Assembly (NCBI GenBank): GCA_963756025.1 | Contig: CAVWMF010000007.1 | Location: 186,001-250,000, forward strand | Direction of reading: 5' to 3' | DNA: 64,000 bases | DNA from: Bog-473 sp963756025 | GTDB taxonomy: Bacteria; Actinomycetota; Acidimicrobiia; Acidimicrobiales; RAAP-2 | Translations under genes and position numbers: made by a program | Notes under the pieces: model-generated | Told to the model about the DNA's origin: nothing | What the model saw: only the letters and a program-made list of their open reading frames with translations | The model's database searches: none | Shown: positions 26,254 through 36,089 of the stretch, piece by piece | How the letters are laid out: the number at the start of each line of letters is the position of its first letter | Numbering within the stretch: the stretch's first letter is position 1

Positions 26254-26895
26254 GTGGTTTCGATGACGCCAAATCTCGATGCACGCGCGACAGGTTCGCC
26301 ATCTGGAGTTGCCATCAGCCCGCGCTCGAAGATTCTCGCAGCCGGCCGACTGCTGATCATCACGAAGGGGTCGAGTTTCACGACGCAGGAAGTCGTACGG
26401 GAAGCCGGCGTCGCCCTGCAAACGTTCTACCGCTACTTCGGCAGTAAGGATCAACTACTGCTTGCGCTCATAGGCCAGCTCATCAGGGAGCACTGCGTCG
26501 TGCTCGCCGAAACAGCCCGGCCCCTGGACGACCCGGTGGCCAGGCTCGAGATGTACGTCCGCATGACGCTGAGGCCTCTTCATATCCCCGAGGGATTGGC
26601 CTCGGCACGATTCATCACTGCCGAACACTGGCGTCTGCACCAGACATGCCCGGACGAACTTTCGGCGGCGACCCAACCCGTCAGCGATCTGCTCCGGGAC
26701 GAACTGGAGGCCGGGTTGACGGCCGGGACTCTCTGTCCCCGTCATCCCGAGCGGGATGCGTGGCTCATGACGAAGACCGTCATCGGCGCCTACCACCACT
26801 ACGCATTCCAGCCGGACGATCCCGCCCTGGCGACACTCGACGACGACGTCTGGTCCTTCTGCCTGGCGGCGGCGGGCGGCACCCGCCTGGACTGA
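26254..26895 (+). CDS. TetR family regulator
   Basis: A 213-residue TetR-type repressor. The helix-turn-helix spans about residues 25-72, with SFTTQEVVREAGVALQTFYRYFGSKDQL; the C-terminal ligand domain is less conserved. GAGG lies nine bases before GTG 26254; ATG 26263 is an alternative. It begins 32 bases after the CoA-transferase gene on the same strand and may be the operon's own regulator. The ligand is probably an acyl-CoA or pathway intermediate, by family analogy. Confidence 0.88.
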   Translation: MVSMTPNLDARATGSPSGVAISPRSKILAAGRLLIITKGSSFTTQEVVREAGVALQTFYRYFGSKDQLLLALIGQLIREHCVVLAETARPLDDPVARLEMYVRMTLRPLHIPEGLASARFITAEHWRLHQTCPDELSAATQPVSDLLRDELEAGLTAGTLCPRHPERDAWLMTKTVIGAYHHYAFQPDDPALATLDDDVWSFCLAAAGGTRLD

Positions 26896-27086
26896 GCTAT
26901 CGGTCTGGTCATCGCCGAACAGGCGCTTGTGATCGACTCGATGGTACTCTCGCAGCAGAAGGGTGACGGCGGTGGCAACGAACTCCTGGGCGGTCGGTCC
27001 CCCAGAATTGCCGGCCGGCGGGGCATGATGCGGTGCCGGATGAGGGTTCCTCGGACCGGCACGCAACAGCGGAAAGGACCTCCCTA

Positions 27087-27764
27087 GTGCCAAGAGCCCA
27101 GGCGAAGAGCAAGGTGGCACCCACCCAGCGACCTCGCTCGGCCAAAGGCGAGCAGACGCGGGCACGCCTGGTCAAGGCGGCGAAGGAGATCTTCGAGCGC
27201 GACGGGATGTTCGACGCACGGATTTCGGATATCGCCAAGCGAGCCAAACTGTCCTACGGCGCGTTTTATCACTATTTCGATACGAAGGAACAGATTTTCC
27301 GCGAGGTTGCCGCAGCCCAGGAAGAACGCCTGAGTGCCCCACCCGACGAAGCCGATCAGGCTTGCTCCGGAGGTTCAACCGAGGACAACATCCGCGATGC
27401 GAATCGTCGGTACCTCGAGCGTTACCGCGCCGAGACGCGCCTCATGCGCGTCATCGAGCAGGCGTCCCGGTACGACGCACACGTCAATGCGGAGCGAATG
27501 GCGAGCCAGAAGAACTTCGCGCAACGATCAGAACGGTCCATCAAGCGATTGCAGAGCGAGGGTCGAGCGGACCCCAGGGTCAATCCGGCGCTGGCGGCGG
27601 ACGCACTGGGGGCAATGATCGGCCGCTTCGCTGAGATGTGGTTGACGCAGGCCTACCGTGAATATGACTTCGACGAGGTCGTGGACCAGTTGAGCCTCCT
27701 CTGGGCCAATGCGATTCGCCTTAAATCCGACGAGCCCACGGACGACGCCCGCAACAACCGCTGA
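27087..27764 (+). CDS. TetR family regulator
   Basis: A 225-residue TetR-type protein from GTG 27087, which has AAGGA nine bases upstream; the frame itself extends to 27033. The DNA-binding domain is about residues 20-70, with ISDIAKRAKLSYGAFYHYFDTKEQIF. The remainder is helical with many Arg and Glu. It stands alone between the first TetR gene and a convergent esterase gene. Its target is not evident. Confidence 0.87.
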   Translation: MPRAQAKSKVAPTQRPRSAKGEQTRARLVKAAKEIFERDGMFDARISDIAKRAKLSYGAFYHYFDTKEQIFREVAAAQEERLSAPPDEADQACSGGSTEDNIRDANRRYLERYRAETRLMRVIEQASRYDAHVNAERMASQKNFAQRSERSIKRLQSEGRADPRVNPALAADALGAMIGRFAEMWLTQAYREYDFDEVVDQLSLLWANAIRLKSDEPTDDARNNR

Positions 27765-27797
27765 GCCCTCCCGGCGCAGACTCCTTACCGGTCGGTC

Positions 27798-28769
27798 TCA
27801 ATGAGGGCTGGCGTGCGCCTGCAGCCAAGTCGCGAGCCGGTCGATGCTGGCGAGTGCGCCCGGTTGTTCCGGCCCGTTGAGGTGGCCATGATGCGTTCCG
27901 GGCTCCGTCTCAATGGTGACGTCGACGCCGGCGTTGCGCAGATCGTCGCCGTACGTCTCGCCCGAGGCCCGAAGAATGTCGATCTCGGAGTTCAGTATGT
28001 AGACCGGAGGTTGGCCCGCCAACGCACCGTTCGCCGCAAACGCGTAGGCATCGCTGAAGACGCTTTCGGAACCTGCGTACTGCAGGTTGAAGTCGCGCAC
28101 GGCCTGCAGGGGGGAGGACACAGGCGATTCCTCCGAGGCGAGCGTCTCCTGCAGCTCAGTCGGAAGAGGTGGCAATTCGGGATGGACTATCGGGTACACG
28201 AGCACGAGCGACGCCGGCTGGCGCCCAGCACCGTCGCGGAGTCGCTTGGTGACGCCGGCGACAAGGTTGGCCCCGGCGCTGGCTCCCCCGAGGTGGAGGT
28301 CACCGGCTCGGACTCCCAGTTCGCCGGTATGGTTCGTCGCCCACACCCATCCCGCCAGGATGTCATCCGATGGAACCGGGTAGTGCACGCCGCGCAACGC
28401 CTTGCGATAGTCGAGCGAGAGAACCACGAACCCCGTCGCCGCGACTGCGAGCGACACCCAGTGGGCCTCGGGCATCTCGAGATCTCCTCCTATGAAGGCT
28501 CCCCCGTGTACCCAGACGAACCCTGTGGCGCCGCCTTGCCTCTCCCCGTAGATCCGCCCGGGAACGTCACCGTGCGGACCCTCGACCACGATGTCGCGAA
28601 CAGCAACGTCGGCCAAATCGGGGAACCTTGCGAAGATGTCCGTCATATCCATGGCACGGGACGGCATATCGGCGTCCTCGGACTCGAGCATTTGTACGAT
28701 CTGCCGGAAATCCGGCTTCGCCGGACCTTGGCCGCCGGGCTGGTCCTCGGCAGTCACCGGCTGCCGCAC
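27798..28769 (-). CDS. Alpha/beta hydrolase, hormone-sensitive-lipase type
   Basis: A 323-residue esterase/lipase of the HSL group. The oxyanion motif is VWVHGGAFIGGD near residue 87, the nucleophile Ser is in GGASAGANLV near 164, Asp is in NSEIDILRA near 262 and His is in GTHHGHLN near 293. It would hydrolyse short acyl esters or lactones in the cytosol. Start GTG 28769 has only a weak ribosome site, so a shorter form is possible. The promoter region shared with the GH3 gene contains motif A at 28860. Confidence 0.88.
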   Translation of the reverse strand: MRQPVTAEDQPGGQGPAKPDFRQIVQMLESEDADMPSRAMDMTDIFARFPDLADVAVRDIVVEGPHGDVPGRIYGERQGGATGFVWVHGGAFIGGDLEMPEAHWVSLAVAATGFVVLSLDYRKALRGVHYPVPSDDILAGWVWATNHTGELGVRAGDLHLGGASAGANLVAGVTKRLRDGAGRQPASLVLVYPIVHPELPPLPTELQETLASEESPVSSPLQAVRDFNLQYAGSESVFSDAYAFAANGALAGQPPVYILNSEIDILRASGETYGDDLRNAGVDVTIETEPGTHHGHLNGPEQPGALASIDRLATWLQAHASPH

Positions 28770-28859
28770 ATGAGTCGTCGGTTTCCAGCGTGGCGCACCG
28801 CACCCACCTCCGTTGCACTCTGTCTGGCCCTCTCACCAGCACGGCGAGGGTAACAAAGG

Positions 28860-28875
28860 TTGACGTCAATATCAA
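28860..28875. promoter_or_regulatory. Palindromic operator-like site (motif A)
   Basis: TTGACGTCAATATCAA lies 62 bases before the GH3 start and 91 bases before the divergent esterase start. It is the third match in the window to TTGAYRTYRAYRTCAA. The left half could double as a -35 element for the GH3 gene. Confidence 0.6.
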
Positions 28876-28936
28876 AAAGCGGGCTAGCCTGAGCACGCCG
28901 CAATGCCGCGTTGATCCACAGGGGAGGGTGTGCCTG

Positions 28937-31414
28937 ATGAGCACGGAGACGTACCAGGATGCCGCCCGGCCGGTCGAGGATCGGGTCCGCGATCTTCTGG
29001 CCCTGATGACGCTCGAAGAGAAGGTCGGACAGCTCACGGGTGTCCTCTCCTTCGATTTGCTCGGACCGGCCGGCCTCGACGAGAAGCAGTTCGACCGGCA
29101 CCTCGCGCATGGAATCGGACAAATCTCGGCCGGCGGGTTGCTGTCACCCAACCCGGCCCGGTTGGTGTCGTCGCTGAATCAGGTGCAGCGCTATCTGGTC
29201 GAACGGACCCGGTTGGGCATCCCTGCGATCGTGCATCACGAAGCATTGGCGGGCCTCGTGCATCAGGCGTGCATCGACTTCCCGACCGCGATCGCCCTCG
29301 CTGCGTCGTGGGACCCGGACTCGGTCGAGGCGATGAACGACGTCGTCCGGCATCAGATGCGAGCCCTCGGGATTCACCAGGCCTGCTCACCGAACCTCGA
29401 CGTCACCCGGGACGCTCGGTGGGGTCGGGTCCAGGAGACGTACGGCGAGGATCCGTATCTGTGCTCGGCGATCGGTGTCGCCTTCGTGCGCGGCCTTCAA
29501 GGCGACGACAGACGCAACGGTGTCCTTGCCACGGCAAAGCACTTTCTCGGCTACGGAATGGCCGATGGTGGGCGGAACATCGGCGCCGTCAATGTCGGTG
29601 AGCGCGAACTACTCGAAGTGTACGCCCGCCCGTTCGGTGCGGCCATCGATGAAGCCGGGCTCGCATCGGTCATGTGCTCATACTCGGATGTCAACGGTGA
29701 GCCGGCCGCCGCGTCGCTCGCGCTCTTGCGCAACATGCTCCGTGGGTCTCTCAAATTCGAGGGACTCACCGTGGCTGACTACGGCGCCGTGACCGCCCTC
29801 TACGCCCGGCAACACACTGCCGCCGACATAGCGGACGCCGGGGTCCAGGCGCTCGAGGCGGGACTCGACGTGGAGCTCCCGGGCGCCGCCTGCTACGGCG
29901 CTGGTGTCGCGCAAGCCGTGCGGGAGAACCGGCTGGACGAGAGCGTCGTCGACCGGAGCGTACGTCTCGTGCTCCGCGCCAAGTTCCAGCTTGGCCTCTT
30001 CGAGAACCCGTACGGCGACGAGGAGGCTTTTGCCGCCACCGAGTCGGAGGAGGCACTGCGCGCCGCCCGTGCCCTGGGTCGCCGGATCGCCACGCGCTCG
30101 ACGGTTCTGTTGGCCAACCCGAAGGACGTGCTGCCGTTGCCACGCGACCTGGCGAGGGTCGCCGTGATCGGACCGAACGCGCGGTCGATCCGCAACCTGT
30201 TCGGGGGGTACTCGGCTGCCAATGTGATCGAAATGTTGACGGGTGGCGATATGGGATTGCCCGCGCCCGTGCTCGACGGGGAAAGCGTCCTTCCCGAGCC
30301 GGCCGTCGTGGCCGAGCCCGGACCCGAGTCGTCGGGAACGTCGGACGGCACGGGCGAGGACTTCGGTTTCGTCCGGCGTATCGGTCTTCGGCCCAACGAG
30401 AAGGCGATGGCGGCGATTGACGCCGTGTACGGCGATACCCCAACCGTCCTTGCCGCCATTGCGGCCATCGTCGCCGACGACACCGAAGTCGTGTATGCCC
30501 AGGGTTGCTACATCAACGACCCGTCAACGGACGGAATCGCAGAGGCCGTCGAGGCCGCGACCGGCTCCGACGTGGCGATCGTCGTCCTCGGCGACAAGAC
30601 CGGATTGGTCGGGGATGCGGTCATCGGGGAGACCCGTGACCGGTCGACCGTCGAACTCGCCGGGGCCCAGCGGACGTTGCTCAACTCGGTCGTCGCCACC
30701 GGCGTGCCGGTGATCGTGGTCCTCATCGGTTCCCAACCGGTGCCGGTACTGGCAGAAGAAGGCGGGCCCGTCGCCGTGGTCCATGCATGGCAGCCCGGAT
30801 CGGTGGGGGGCGTCGCGCTCGCCGACGTCCTGTTCGGCGTCGAGAACCCGTCGGGCCGACTGCCGATCACGATCCCGCGCACCGCCGGGCAGTGCCCGAT
30901 CTATCACGGGTACCGCCAGGGCAGCGAGCCCAGCACCTATACCGATCTCGACGACAGCGGCCCGGCGTATCCGTTCGGCCACGGGTTGAGCTATACGACC
31001 TTCGAATACCGGACGCTCACGGTGGAGACACCCCACGTCGGTGCTGACGGTTCAGTCCGGGTGCAGGTCGAGGTGGCCAACTCTGGCAATCGCACGGGCG
31101 AGGAGGTCGTGCAGCTCTATGCACAGCTGCACCGCCGAGGCGTCACGCGTCCGGTACGCGAACTCGTCGGGTTCGATCGGATCACCCTTGACCCCGGTCA
31201 TGCCGCGATCGTGACGTTCACGCTCCAAGCCGGCCTTCTTGCCTATTACGACGTCGACATGAACCTCGTCGTGACACCCGGCGACGTCGAGCTGATGGTC
31301 GGACCCTCCTCGGCCAGGCTCCCGCTCGCGACAACCTTCACGATTACCGCAGAGCCCGCTGTCCTGACTTCTCGTACGGCCCATCTCACGCGCTCGACTG
31401 TCGTGTACTCGTGA
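28937..31414 (+). CDS. Glycoside hydrolase family 3 (beta-glucosidase/beta-xylosidase type)
   Basis: An 825-residue GH3 enzyme. N-terminal (alpha/beta)8 domain features are LALMTLEEKVGQL, NLDVTRDARWGRVQETYGED and TAKHFLGYG; the nucleophile Asp is in LTVADYGAV (D281). The alpha/beta sandwich domain follows (RVAVIGPNA), then a C-terminal fibronectin-III-like domain (VANSGNRTGEEVVQLY). ATG 28937 is chosen because GGGAGG lies ten bases before it. No signal peptide is seen, so substrates must be imported. Nearby xylA/xylB favour a xyloside or glucoside, and family members also remove sugars from plant saponins. Exact specificity is open. Confidence 0.93.
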   Translation: MSTETYQDAARPVEDRVRDLLALMTLEEKVGQLTGVLSFDLLGPAGLDEKQFDRHLAHGIGQISAGGLLSPNPARLVSSLNQVQRYLVERTRLGIPAIVHHEALAGLVHQACIDFPTAIALAASWDPDSVEAMNDVVRHQMRALGIHQACSPNLDVTRDARWGRVQETYGEDPYLCSAIGVAFVRGLQGDDRRNGVLATAKHFLGYGMADGGRNIGAVNVGERELLEVYARPFGAAIDEAGLASVMCSYSDVNGEPAAASLALLRNMLRGSLKFEGLTVADYGAVTALYARQHTAADIADAGVQALEAGLDVELPGAACYGAGVAQAVRENRLDESVVDRSVRLVLRAKFQLGLFENPYGDEEAFAATESEEALRAARALGRRIATRSTVLLANPKDVLPLPRDLARVAVIGPNARSIRNLFGGYSAANVIEMLTGGDMGLPAPVLDGESVLPEPAVVAEPGPESSGTSDGTGEDFGFVRRIGLRPNEKAMAAIDAVYGDTPTVLAAIAAIVADDTEVVYAQGCYINDPSTDGIAEAVEAATGSDVAIVVLGDKTGLVGDAVIGETRDRSTVELAGAQRTLLNSVVATGVPVIVVLIGSQPVPVLAEEGGPVAVVHAWQPGSVGGVALADVLFGVENPSGRLPITIPRTAGQCPIYHGYRQGSEPSTYTDLDDSGPAYPFGHGLSYTTFEYRTLTVETPHVGADGSVRVQVEVANSGNRTGEEVVQLYAQLHRRGVTRPVRELVGFDRITLDPGHAAIVTFTLQAGLLAYYDVDMNLVVTPGDVELMVGPSSARLPLATTFTITAEPAVLTSRTAHLTRSTVVYS

Positions 31415-31489
31415 CGGAGCCGCGCCGACCGATGCTCGCCGACACTTCTGACCTCGAGATCGGAATACTGTGCGTGTAGGGTCGACCGG

Positions 31490-32254
31490 ATGACGCACCT
31501 CGAGGGAACCCCTTCCGATCAACTCCCAGATGTACTCGCCACCGGCTCGACAGACGTGCAGTTGGCGTTCATCTCCTTGTCCGCTCGTGAGCCCACCGGG
31601 CGCGACGCCGACTACATCGCCTGGCATTCACTCGACCATCGGCCCGAACAGCACAGGCTCGCCGGATTGCGTAGCTCATTACGCCTGGTGTCCACTCCTG
31701 CCTGCCGCGCCGCCCGGGCCGCCAACGACGACCGCTTCGCGGCGGTTGACCATGTCATGACCTATCTCTTCAGTGACCCGGCCGCGCTGGCAGGCTTCAA
31801 CGACCTCGGTGCGGCCCTCAACGAGGGAGGGCGCATGCCGCTGCGCCTCCCCACCGTGGAGTTCATGACGGCGAACCTGGACGGGCGGGTGGCCGCACCC
31901 CGTGCCGTGGCGGGCGCTGACGTCATCCCGTGGCGTCCGGCCCAGGGCGTCTATCTGATCATCGAGACGGGCGAGTCCCCGGTCGACGCACTCGCCGACG
32001 TTCCGGGAGTGGCCGGCATCTGGTCGTACCACGGTTCCCTCGCCCCTGCGCCATATTCCACCGACGCCCGCGACCTGCGGATCACCTATTGCTATCTGGA
32101 CGAGAACCCCGTCGCCACGGCCGAACGCCTCGGCGAACATATGCAGCGCAGGTGGGCCTCCGGAGCCGTCACGGGGCTGCTGGCTGCCCCGTTCCACACC
32201 CTGGTGCGCTTCGAATGGGACCGCCATCTCCCGGGCGGCGGCGAACCGGCCTAA
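31490..32254 (+). CDS. EthD-like / dimeric ferredoxin-fold protein of unknown function
   Basis: A 254-residue protein. The segment DYIAWHSLDHRPEQHRLAGLRSSLRLVS near residues 43-70 has the W-H-x3-H-x-P-E pattern of EthD-type alpha/beta barrels. The second half (GVYLIIETGESPVDALADVP) looks like another ferredoxin-like unit, so it may be a tandem-domain protein. EthD-like proteins are common in actinobacterial ring-degradation clusters, but no clear reaction is assigned. It lies between the GH3 and xylA genes on the same strand with a weak ribosome site. Confidence 0.7.
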   Translation: MTHLEGTPSDQLPDVLATGSTDVQLAFISLSAREPTGRDADYIAWHSLDHRPEQHRLAGLRSSLRLVSTPACRAARAANDDRFAAVDHVMTYLFSDPAALAGFNDLGAALNEGGRMPLRLPTVEFMTANLDGRVAAPRAVAGADVIPWRPAQGVYLIIETGESPVDALADVPGVAGIWSYHGSLAPAPYSTDARDLRITYCYLDENPVATAERLGEHMQRRWASGAVTGLLAAPFHTLVRFEWDRHLPGGGEPA

Positions 32255-32352
32255 CCGGTCGTCGTTCAGCCGGTGATCGGCCCGTCAGAGCGCCACCGGC
32301 CGGTCGTGGGAGGGAGTCGCAGGGCGCCAACACGACTCCCCTTTCCGGTGCC

Positions 32353-32366
32353 TGATAACGCTATCA
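32353..32366. promoter_or_regulatory. LacI-type operator before xylA
   Basis: TGATAACGCTATCA fits the LacI/GalR-family pattern TGNTANCGNTANCA with the central CG. It lies 79 bases upstream of the xylA ATG. A LacI-family gene is encoded at 35037 and a second match occurs before galT at 39103. Confidence 0.7.
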
Positions 32367-32444
32367 TCGAGCCGCTGGAATACCGCCCGATTCGACAAGG
32401 TGGAGCGGATGCACCGCTCGTGGTATTCCAGCTTCAGGAGAGCC

Positions 32445-33602
32445 ATGACCGACAGCTTCACCCCCCGGCCCGAACACCAATTCACTTTCGGTCTCTGGAC
32501 CGTCGGGAACCCCGGACGGGATCCCTTCGGGGAGGCCGTCCGGTCTCCCCTCGACCCGGTGGACTCCGTGCATCGCCTCGCCGACCTCGGCGCCTACGGC
32601 GTGAGCTTCCACGACAACGACCTCGTACCCGCCGACGCTTCGGAGTCGGATCGTCAGGACATCGTCAAGCGCTTCCGGCGGGCGCTCGACGCCACCGGAA
32701 TGCACGTCCCGATGGTGACCACGAATCTCTTTTGGCGCCCCATCTTCAAGGAGGGCGCATTCACCGCCAATGACCGCCGGATACGCCGGTTCGCCGTGAA
32801 GAAGGCATGCGAGGCTGTCGAACTGGGCGCCGAATTCGGGGCCAACGTCTTCGTACTGTGGGGCGGACGGGAAGGCATGGAAGCGGAGGCCGCCAAAGAC
32901 GTCCGATTGGCGCTCGACAGGTACAAGGAGGCCATCGACCTCATCTGCGAGCACATCCGCAGCCGCGACCTCGGTCTGCGGATCGCCCTCGAGCCCAAGC
33001 CGAACGAGCCCCGCGGCGACATCCTCCTGCCCACGGTCGGGCACGCCCTTGCCTTCATCGGCTCCCTGGACGACCCCGCAATGGTCGGGCTCAACCCTGA
33101 GTTTGCCCACGAGACCATGAGTGGCCTGTCCTTCTCCCAGGCGGTCGCGCAAACGCTCTGGCACGACAAGCTCTTCCACATCGACCTGAACGCCCAGCGA
33201 ATCGGAAAATTCGATCAGGACTTCCGATTCGGTTCAGAAGGCGTGCGCGATGCCTTCTATGTGGTGAAGCTTCTCGAGGACGCGCAGTGGAACGGCATGC
33301 GGCACTTCGACGCCCATCCCTACCGCACCGAGGACAGCGACGGCGTATGGGACTTCGCCCGCGGCTGCATGCGCACGTACCTGATCTTGGCCGACAAGGC
33401 GCGCCGCTTCCACGAGGACGCCGACATCCAGGACGCCCTGCGCGCCACGAGAGCAGCCGAGCTGGGCGAAGCGACCTCCGGGAAGGACGGCCTTGCGGGC
33501 ATCCTCTCGTCGGATTTCGACGAGGAGGCCCTCGCGGCGCAGGGCTACGGCAACGAACGTCTTGACCAACTCGTGACCGAATTGCTTCTCGGGGTTCGCT
33601 AA
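32445..33602 (+). CDS. xylA: Xylose isomerase
   Basis: A 385-residue xylose isomerase, the usual length for the short actinobacterial class. It interconverts D-xylose and D-xylulose with two divalent metals. The ring-opening His is in SFHDND (H56), and metal ligands are visible in LEPKPNEPRGD near 183, NPEFAHE near 219 and FDAHPYR near 287. ATG 32445 is chosen over 32400 because CAGGAG lies five bases upstream. TAA overlaps the xylB ATG by one base (TAATG). A LacI-type operator lies upstream. Confidence 0.97.
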   Translation: MTDSFTPRPEHQFTFGLWTVGNPGRDPFGEAVRSPLDPVDSVHRLADLGAYGVSFHDNDLVPADASESDRQDIVKRFRRALDATGMHVPMVTTNLFWRPIFKEGAFTANDRRIRRFAVKKACEAVELGAEFGANVFVLWGGREGMEAEAAKDVRLALDRYKEAIDLICEHIRSRDLGLRIALEPKPNEPRGDILLPTVGHALAFIGSLDDPAMVGLNPEFAHETMSGLSFSQAVAQTLWHDKLFHIDLNAQRIGKFDQDFRFGSEGVRDAFYVVKLLEDAQWNGMRHFDAHPYRTEDSDGVWDFARGCMRTYLILADKARRFHEDADIQDALRATRAAELGEATSGKDGLAGILSSDFDEEALAAQGYGNERLDQLVTELLLGVR

Positions 33603-35026
33603 TGCCCCTGGTGGTCGGCGTGGACTCGTCCACGTCAGCGTGCAAGGTGCAGGTCCGCGACGCCGAGACCGGCACCATCGTGTCGTCGGGACGAGCACCG
33701 CATCCCACCACGACGCCACCCCGGAGCGAACAGGAGCCCCGGGACTGGGAAGCGGCATTTCACGCTGCATGTGCCGAGGCAGGAGTGTCCACGACACATC
33801 ACCCCGAAGCCCTTTCCGTGGCAGCACAGCAGCACGGCCTCGTCGTCCTCGACCGCCATGGCGACGTCCTCCGACCAGCCAAGCTCTGGAACGACACCGA
33901 ATCCGCACCGGACACCGAGGAGCTGCTTTCTGAGCTCCCCGGAGGGGCCGCGGCCTGGGCTGCGGCTTGTGGAAGTGTGCCCCTTCCGGCCTTCACGGTG
34001 ACCAAACTCCGCTGGTTGAGCCGGTGTGAGCCTGAGATCCTGCGTCGGACGGCGACGGTCATGCTGCCGCACGACTGGTTGACCTATCGCCTCACCGGGC
34101 GACATGTGACCGACCGGGGTGACGCTTCAGGCACCGGCTATTGGTCCCCCGGCGAGTCCCGCTATCGCGTCGACATCCTCGAAGACCTGATCGATGCCGC
34201 TGTGGACTGGGAAGCTGCGTTGCCCGAAGTCCTCCCGCCACTCGCGACCGCCGGGAACTGGCCTCTTGCCGGAGCGGTGGTGGGTCCGGGAACCGGGGAC
34301 AATATGGCCGCCGCTCTCGGGCTGGGGCTTCGCCCCGGCGACCTGGCGTTGAGTCTCGGCACCAGCGGCACGGCATTCACGGTCAGCGAACACCCCAGCG
34401 CCGACCCCACGGGGACCGTCGCCGGATTCGCCGACGCGACCGGTCACTATCTGCCGCTCGTGTGCACGATGAACGCGACGAAGGTGTCTGACGCCGCAAG
34501 ACGGCTGCTCGGTGTGGACCACGCCCGTTTCGACGAGCTGGCGCTCGAGACAGCCGCCGGAGCGTCGGGTCTGGTGCTCGTGCCGCACTTGGACGGGGAG
34601 CGGACCCCGAACCGCCCGGACGCCACGGGCACACTCACCGGTATTCGCTCCGATGTGACGCCGGCGCAATTGGCTCGCGCCGCCGTCGAAGGAGTGGTGT
34701 GCAACCTGCTCGAGGGGGCGGATGCTCTCGGTTGGGAGGCGTCGGGGGGAAGGGTCTTCCTCATCGGCGGTGCCGCCCGGAGCGCCGCCTACCGTCGGGT
34801 CGTGGCGGACCTCACCGGGCGCACCATTCTTGTTCCCACCGACGAGGAGCTCGTTGCTGCCGGAGCCGCTGTCCAGGCCGCTGCGGTGCAGTACGGATGC
34901 GAGTTCACGAAGATAAGCGAGGCATGGGGCCTCGGCCTGGGTGATCCCGTCGAACCCGACGACACAGTGGACCGTTGGGCCATCCGCTCTGCGTACACCG
35001 ACGCCGTAAGATCAGCGGCGAGGTGA
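33602..35026 (+). CDS. xylB: Xylulokinase (FGGY family)
   Basis: A 474-residue FGGY sugar kinase. N-terminal ATP-binding GVDSSTSACKV, an AAQQHGLVVLD segment near 75, the catalytic Asp in GTGDNMAAALG near 233, LSLGTSGTAF near 251 and the C-terminal GGAARSAAYRRVVADL fit xylulokinase. It phosphorylates D-xylulose to feed the pentose phosphate pathway. It is translationally coupled to xylA. Other FGGY substrates are possible in principle, but the neighbour decides. Confidence 0.95.
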   Translation: MPLVVGVDSSTSACKVQVRDAETGTIVSSGRAPHPTTTPPRSEQEPRDWEAAFHAACAEAGVSTTHHPEALSVAAQQHGLVVLDRHGDVLRPAKLWNDTESAPDTEELLSELPGGAAAWAAACGSVPLPAFTVTKLRWLSRCEPEILRRTATVMLPHDWLTYRLTGRHVTDRGDASGTGYWSPGESRYRVDILEDLIDAAVDWEAALPEVLPPLATAGNWPLAGAVVGPGTGDNMAAALGLGLRPGDLALSLGTSGTAFTVSEHPSADPTGTVAGFADATGHYLPLVCTMNATKVSDAARRLLGVDHARFDELALETAAGASGLVLVPHLDGERTPNRPDATGTLTGIRSDVTPAQLARAAVEGVVCNLLEGADALGWEASGGRVFLIGGAARSAAYRRVVADLTGRTILVPTDEELVAAGAAVQAAAVQYGCEFTKISEAWGLGLGDPVEPDDTVDRWAIRSAYTDAVRSAAR

Positions 35027-35036
35027 GAGCCACTCC

Positions 35037-36074
35037 GTGTCCGCAGAGGTGACGGGCGACCCCCCCGGACGCACCCGTCCCGTGATGGCGGACGTCGCCG
35101 CACGTGCTGGCGTTTCGGTCATGACCGTCTCCCGTGTCCTCAACGGATTCGACGGGGTGGCCGACGGCACCCGCCGCCGGGTCGAGCGCGCAGTCGCCGC
35201 CCTGGGGTATCACGCCAACACCGCCGCCCGGGTACTGGCGGGCGGGCGATCCCGGGCGCTCGGCGTCATAGCCGTCGAGACCGAACAATTCGGACCGTCG
35301 CACATCCTGTTCGGCGTGGAGGCGGCGGCCCGTGCAGCTGGGCATCTCTTGAGCTTCGTCACCTTGAGCCCCACGGGGGAGGACATGACGTCGACGCTGG
35401 CTCATCTTCGGGCCTCCCATGTCGAAGGGGTCATCGTTGTCGCCCCGGTCCAACCCGTGATCGACGCCGTCGGCCAGATCGAAGAGAACATTCCTCTCGT
35501 CGTCGTGGGCGGTGACCCGCTCCGCAGTGCCGCCACGGTCACGATCGACCAGGTGGAGGGGGCTCGCATGGCGACCCGGCACCTTCTCGACCTCGGGCAC
35601 CGGACGGTTCACCATGTACGGGGCCCGAAGAGCTGGGTGGACGCGGCAGCCCGCATGGATGGATGGTCCGACGCGCTGCGCACGCAGCGCTCCCCGCGCG
35701 TCGCCCCGCTCGTGGGTGACTGGAGCGCACGGGGCGGGTATGCAGCCGGAATTCGCCTGGCTCGGGACCCGGATGTCACGGCGGTCTTCGCCGCGAACGA
35801 TCAGACTGCCCTCGGGATCATGCGCGCACTCCATGAGGCGGGTCGAAACGTGCCGGACGACGTCAGTCTCGTAGGTTTTGACGACACGCCCGAATCGGGC
35901 TATTTCCTCCCGGCGCTCACCACGATCCGTCAGGATTTTGCTGAAGTAGGAAGTCGCTCCGTTGGGCTTCTTCTCTCGTTGATGGACGGCGACCTTGCGG
36001 AGCGCCACATCGTCGTCCCCCCGAAGATGGTCGTGCGCAACAGTTCCGCTCCTCCTCCCGTCCCGACTCGCTGA
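35037..36074 (+). CDS. LacI family transcriptional regulator
   Basis: A 345-residue LacI/GalR-type repressor. The DNA-binding segment MADVAARAGVSVMTVSRVLN is at about residues 17-36 with the hinge helix near NTAARVLAGGRSRALG. The sugar-binding domain contains VFAANDQTALGIMRAL and LVGFDDTP. It follows xylB by ten bases and is probably in the same transcript. Operators of LacI type at 32353 (xylA) and 39103 (galT) flank this island, so it likely controls both sugar operons, responding to xylose or a related sugar. The GTG start has a modest ribosome site. Confidence 0.94.
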   Translation: MSAEVTGDPPGRTRPVMADVAARAGVSVMTVSRVLNGFDGVADGTRRRVERAVAALGYHANTAARVLAGGRSRALGVIAVETEQFGPSHILFGVEAAARAAGHLLSFVTLSPTGEDMTSTLAHLRASHVEGVIVVAPVQPVIDAVGQIEENIPLVVVGGDPLRSAATVTIDQVEGARMATRHLLDLGHRTVHHVRGPKSWVDAAARMDGWSDALRTQRSPRVAPLVGDWSARGGYAAGIRLARDPDVTAVFAANDQTALGIMRALHEAGRNVPDDVSLVGFDDTPESGYFLPALTTIRQDFAEVGSRSVGLLLSLMDGDLAERHIVVPPKMVVRNSSAPPPVPTR

Positions 36075-36089
36075 CGGGAGCGTCCGACC

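Noticed and set aside
28628..28936. N-terminal extension of the GH3 enzyme
   Set aside because: It runs antisense through the esterase start and the palindromic operator; ATG 28937 has its own ribosome site.
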